This document shows positions 60,055-64,000 of a stretch of 64,000 nt of DNA, piece after piece; the first letter of the stretch is position 1; every line of letters begins with the position of its first letter. The stretch comes from Capsicum annuum (Eukaryota; Streptophyta; Magnoliopsida; Solanales; Solanaceae). The DNA lies in NCBI RefSeq assembly GCF_002878395.1, contig NC_061115.1:97888204-97952203 (forward strand). The letters run 5' to 3'. The notes below the pieces were generated by a model that saw nothing but the letters and a program-made list of their open reading frames with translations, ran no database searches and was not told the DNA's origin. The position numbers were made by a program, and so were the translations under genes.

Positions 60055-60117
60055 GACACTTTAAAAATTCTTAATAGTGTTTCTATAGTGTTTTAACGTG
60101 TTTTTAATAGTGTTTTA

Positions 60118-60148
60118 ATTATTATTATTATTATTATTATTATTATTT
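60118..60148 (+). repeat. (ATT)n microsatellite
   Basis: About ten perfect ATT units. A second, interrupted ATT array lies at 60284-60338. Confidence 0.95.
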
Positions 60149-60800
60149 CCACTTTCCAATTTGATTTAATTGTTTAATTTTCTTTTTATCTTTTGGACTG
60201 GTAACCTTAGACTCGATTTAGTAATAGGTTTGGGTTTTTGGACTTTTTAAATAAAAGGGCCTAGAGTCCATCTTTAATTTAAAAATTATTATTATTAATA
60301 TTATTATTATTCTTATTATTATTATTATTATTATTATCCTACTTCTACATACTACGTACTAACCCAACTGCTCATATTACTATACTACTAATTATTATTA
60401 TTATTATTTTAATAATATTTTTATCTTTTATTAATATGTAATTAAATTATATTTAAATACTTTTTATAATTTATAGAATTTAAATTTTAAAAGAGATAAG
60501 TTTGAAATAGTAAAAGTCATTTAGAACACCTTAAGCATGATTTCTATTTTTAATATAATAATTTTTTTTTTAAAAGAAGGATAATATTTTTTTTAAAGAA
60601 TAATAACATATTTCAAATTCAATTTTAGAGCTTAGTTAGGACTCCTTTTTTTTCCTCTTTTATTTTCAAATTCAAATTTTTAATATTCTTTATTACAAAA
60701 TTTTTATTACAACACTTAATAGTTTTGTCTTAGAATTGCAGCGTGGCTTAACAATAGCTTGCCACGTGGCTTCCTCTTGTGCTTCGTCCTCTTCGTTATA

Positions 60801-60804
60801 ATAC

Positions 60805-60852
<48 letters not shown>
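60801..60852 (+). repeat. (CATA)n(TA)n microsatellite
   Basis: Several ATAC units pass into about 17 uninterrupted TA units. Confidence 0.95.
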
Positions 60853-60854
<2 letters not shown>

Positions 60855-60855
<1 letters not shown>

Positions 60856-63115
60856 CATTGAATTAAATTTTTTATTTGTTTGGTTGATAAATTCTTAGTT
60901 AAGCATATATTATATTATTTAGATTAATGAAATATGTATAAAAATATTTTAGGTTGTTAATATGACACTCATATAATTTTGAGAGACAATAATTTTTTTT
61001 TTTAATATTTACAGTTGTTAATTATTGTGATTTATAATACTTTTCAAATAGTAATTATCAAATATATGATAAAATATTTTAAGTTAGTTCATTATTGTAT
61101 TTTAGAATATATTTTATGTAATTTTAAAATAATACATGTCACTATCCTGGTCCAAATTTTTGAGGTACTGATAATAAATTATATTTTAAAAATATTTAAG
61201 TTTTAATTATTGTGATTTATAATTCTTCTTTTTCTATTTCAATTTAAGCGACACTGATATAATTTTGAGAGTCAACGAAATATTTTATATATTTTAATTT
61301 TTGTAAGTTGTTAATTGTTGTGATTATTAATTTTTTTTATAGATATTTTAAATTGTTAACTATTATAATTTATAATAATCATTATATAATTTTCAAATAA
61401 TATAAGTTACCCTCCTTGACCAAACTTTTGTGGCATTGATAGTCTATTACATTTTTAAAAATAATTTAGTTTTCTTAATTTTGTGATTTATAATTTTTTT
61501 TTCATGTATTCCAATTTAAGCGACGCAATGCTTAGATGGTTAGAAACAACAAAGAAGACATATTTTAAATGACTTATAATAATTAATTAGAAGTTATATA
61601 GCAAAATTACTATAAATGTATTTGTATAAAAAAATTAAGTGGGCTCATATAAAATGTCAAGTTAATTTAACATTAAATATTATTAATTTTTTAATGCTTA
61701 AATAACTTATAATAATTAATCAGGAGTGGATATAATAAAATTATGGTTGAAACAGTTGAAACAACTAAAACAAATATGTCATAAATATTTTTTTATTTTT
61801 TAATTAAATATTATTAATTTTTTAATACATAAATGACATATAATAATTAATTAGGGGTGATATAGTAAAATCACGGAGCAAGCAGGTGAAATAACGACAA
61901 GCAAACATGACAACGGTCTCTTGCCTGCTCACTGTCACATCTGTATAAGAGAATATTAGAAGTCACAGTGAGCAGGCAGGAGACCGTCGACATGCTTGCT
62001 TGCTGATTTCTCTGTAATTTTACTATATCACTCCTAATTAATTATTATATGTTATTTATGTATTTAAAAAATTAATAGTATTTAATAAAAAAATAAAATA
62101 GACTTTTATGACATGTCTGCTTCAGATCTTTCAATTATAATTTTACTATATCACTCCTAATTAATTATTATAAGTCATCTAAATATTAAAAAATTAATAA
62201 TATTCAATATTAACTTGATGTCTTATTAAGACCCACTTAAATATTTTTAACAAGTACTTTTATAATAATTTTTCTATATTACTTCTAATTAATTATTATA
62301 CGTTATTTAAGATATGTCTGTTTCACCGCTTCAATCATTAATTTATTATATCACCTCTGATTAATTATTATGACCATCTAAGCATTGTGTCACTTAAATT
62401 GGAAGACAAAAAAATTATAATATAAATCACAATAATTAAAAAATAAATTATTTTAAAAATATAATTGACTATTAATGCCATGAAAGTTTGGTCAAGGAGA
62501 GTAACATATATTATTTGAAAATTATATAAAAACTATTATAAATTATAATAGTTAATAACTTAAAATATCTAAAAAATAATTAATCTATTATAGATTTCAA
62601 AAGATAAAAATATATTAATCATAATAATTAACAACTTAAAAATTTAAAAGATATAAAATATTAAGTTGGCTCTCAAAATTCTATAAGTGCCACTTAAATT
62701 GAAATAGAAAAAATGGAATTATAAATCTCAATAATTAAAAACTTAAATTCTTTTTTAAATATAATTGACTATCAATGACATAAAAATTTGGGCAAGAAAA
62801 GTAACATGTATTATTTGAAAATTGCATAAAAGATATTCTAAATTACAATAATTAACTAATTTAAAATATTTTATTATATATGTGATAATTACTATGTGAA
62901 AAAGTAATATAAACGACAATAATTAACAATTTTAAATATTTTTTTAAAAAATATAAAAAAATTTGATTGTCTCTCAAAATTATATGGGTGTCATATTAAC
63001 AACTTAAAATATTCTTATACAAATTTCATTATTTTAAATATAATAATATATATCTAACTAAAAATTTATCAGCCAAACAAATGAAAGTTTTAATTAAATG
63101 ATAGAATTGACATAT
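60855..63115. repeat. Large imperfect palindrome (foldback element)
   Basis: The left arm (about 60855-61930) is inverted as the right arm (about 61958-63115). Matched pairs include GACACTCATATAATTTTGAG near 60963 with its complement near 62980, and CGACGCAATGCTTAGATGG near 61520 with its complement near 62370. At the centre, GGTCTCTTGCCTGCTCACTG pairs with CAGTGAGCAGGCAGGAGACC across about 30 bases. Each arm is built of diverged tandem units of roughly 270 bases. No coding frame is present. Confidence 0.85.
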
Positions 63116-63140
63116 AATAAAATTTTCAAGGATCAACATT

Positions 63141-63171
63141 AGTCCGTTCGTAGCACGGCATAGCCACCTAG
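63141..63171 (+). mobile_element. Possible Helitron 3' end
   Basis: CCGTTCGTAGCACGG can fold as a short hairpin (63144-63158). It is followed after nine bases by CTAG and then T, the arrangement of plant Helitron 3' termini. A matching 5' TC end was not located, so the extent is unknown. Confidence 0.35.
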
Positions 63172-63496
63172 TAAATAAATAAACATGAAGGAGATTTATT
63201 TGGATGTTAAGTGTATAGTTGTATAAATGGAAATATTTTTATTTAATTATGTACATATAGAGAGAAGAAGGATAAATATAGAATCGACAATGTAAGCATC
63301 TTTTATATATTTCATGAGGTTCTACGAGAAATCAACCTACCTTATTTCAATTGAGGAAATACCTATTAACTAATTAAAAACGAATTGAGCTAAACACGTT
63401 AATCTAGAAGGTTTTTCAGCTTTTATTAATTGCGTGTCATATATATTCCCATTGTCTTCTAACACTTGCTTTTTTCTTCGATTAACTATATTTCAG

Positions 63497-63796
63497 TCAG
63501 GATGTTGTAAACCTCCAACTATTTGTGAATATCAGTATATGAACCCAACCCTGTGGATTAACCCAACACATGCAATAGTAGATACTGATTGCTCTATCTG
63601 GAGCAATGATCCAAGTCAATTATGCTACAGCTGTGATTCTTGCAAAGCTGGCCTACTAGGGAATGTCAGAAAAGAGTGGAGGAAATCTATTCTCATTCTC
63701 ATCATAACTTTAGTGATTCTCATCTGGGTTTATCTCATTGGTTGTTGTGCTTACAAGAATACTCTAAATAAAGCAAATTCCAAAGGTCACAAATAG
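63497..63796 (+). CDS. Tetraspanin (TET2-like), exon 2
   Basis: It codes for residues 167-265 and a TAG stop. It begins SGCCKPPTICEYQYMNPTLW, the GCCKPP signature that follows the intron in plant tetraspanins. The loop cysteines are at residues 169, 170, 176, 198, 209, 212 and 215 and form the disulfide core. CKAGLLGNVRKEWRK leads into the fourth membrane segment (about 231-252) and a short lysine-rich tail. The usual CG after the GCCKPP block is CE here. The complete protein of 265 residues is normal for the family, and no stop or shift is seen. Confidence 0.96.
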   Translation, partial: SGCCKPPTICEYQYMNPTLWINPTHAIVDTDCSIWSNDPSQLCYSCDSCKAGLLGNVRKEWRKSILILIITLVILIWVYLIGCCAYKNTLNKANSKGHK

Positions 63797-64000
63797 TTTT
63801 AGCCTGCATTTACTTTTGTGTTCTCTATTCCAACTCCTAAATATATAAGGGGACACTTATTTTAGTATTTTGTGCTAAGGGGAAGAAAATGACGGTTTTG
63901 CCATATATGTTTAATTAATTTTCAGTTTCTGACTTGAGCTGCTAATTAATTTCAATATCAACGATTGTATAGATATTTTGCGTTGCACCATGCACGATAT
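63797..64000 (+). other. 3' untranslated region and downstream flank of the tetraspanin gene
   Basis: No canonical AATAAA is seen in the 200 bases after the stop. TAAATATATAAGG near 63838 is an AT-rich candidate for the polyadenylation region. The window ends before any further feature. Confidence 0.5.

Larger units (their letters stand above)
49096..63496 (+). other. Intron of the tetraspanin gene (14,401 bp)
   Basis: Donor GTAATT and acceptor ATATTTCAG enclose it. Both coding parts are intact and in frame across the junction. The intron is filled with mobile elements and repeats listed separately. Stretches such as 49430-49955, 50215-51408 and 58616-59946 are AT-rich and hold nothing I can identify. 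Confidence 0.9.

Noticed and set aside
60801..60852. TA run as a promoter or origin signal
   Set aside because: It is a simple microsatellite with (CATA)n at one side and no associated gene or conserved element.

Overview
The window is repeat-rich nuclear DNA of a flowering plant, most likely from Solanaceae. The evidence is a spliceosomal-intron gene, stacked Ty3/gypsy elements of the long-LTR Tekay (Del) chromovirus type, CACTA, hAT, Stowaway, LINE, SINE and Copia relics, and a short inverted-repeat element ending in CTATGTTGCTC/GAGCAACATAG, a repeat I recall as abundant in tomato, potato and pepper. The size of the retroelement pile would fit a large genome such as pepper, but that is inference. 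I see no rRNA, tRNA or CRISPR, and nothing bacterial or organellar.

One host gene looks intact: a plant tetraspanin (TET2-like) on the + strand. Its two coding exons (48598-49095 and 63497-63796, 265 codons) are separated by a 14.4-kb intron. That intron holds Stowaway relics, a 320-bp tandem duplication, a 14-C run, a 6.2-kb hAT-type element with a perfect 8-bp target duplication (52453-58615) that itself contains a 3.6-kb non-autonomous LTR element, a SINE with a perfect 18-bp target duplication, microsatellites and a 2.2-kb foldback palindrome just before exon 2.

Left of the gene everything is nested mobile DNA. From 1 to 4.7 kb lies a decayed Ty3 element without reverse transcriptase. 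It abuts a minus-strand LTR that is split by a 16.1-kb CACTA element (6104-22193). The CACTA element carries minus-strand copies of host-gene sequence: a spliced-structure copy of a KRP/ICK cyclin-dependent kinase inhibitor, an internally deleted HSP90 copy and one class-3 lipase exon. It also contains two copies of the 124-bp inverted-repeat element, one of which was hit by a complete 8.6-kb Tekay-like element (8915-17558). From 22.8 to 35.3 kb a minus-strand LTR is split by a second complete Tekay-like element (24349-33972, 5-bp duplication CAAGT). A degenerate Copia element (38.4-45.15 kb) is split by a 1503-bp solo LTR with duplication GTGAC. A LINE relic (46.1-48.27 kb) ends about 190 bp before the tetraspanin TATA box.

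All retroelement coding regions carry stops, shifts or deletions, so no element encodes a complete protein set here. The main biological interest is the gene-capturing CACTA element, the very large TE-built tetraspanin intron, and the non-autonomous LTR element with an unassigned coiled-coil reading frame.
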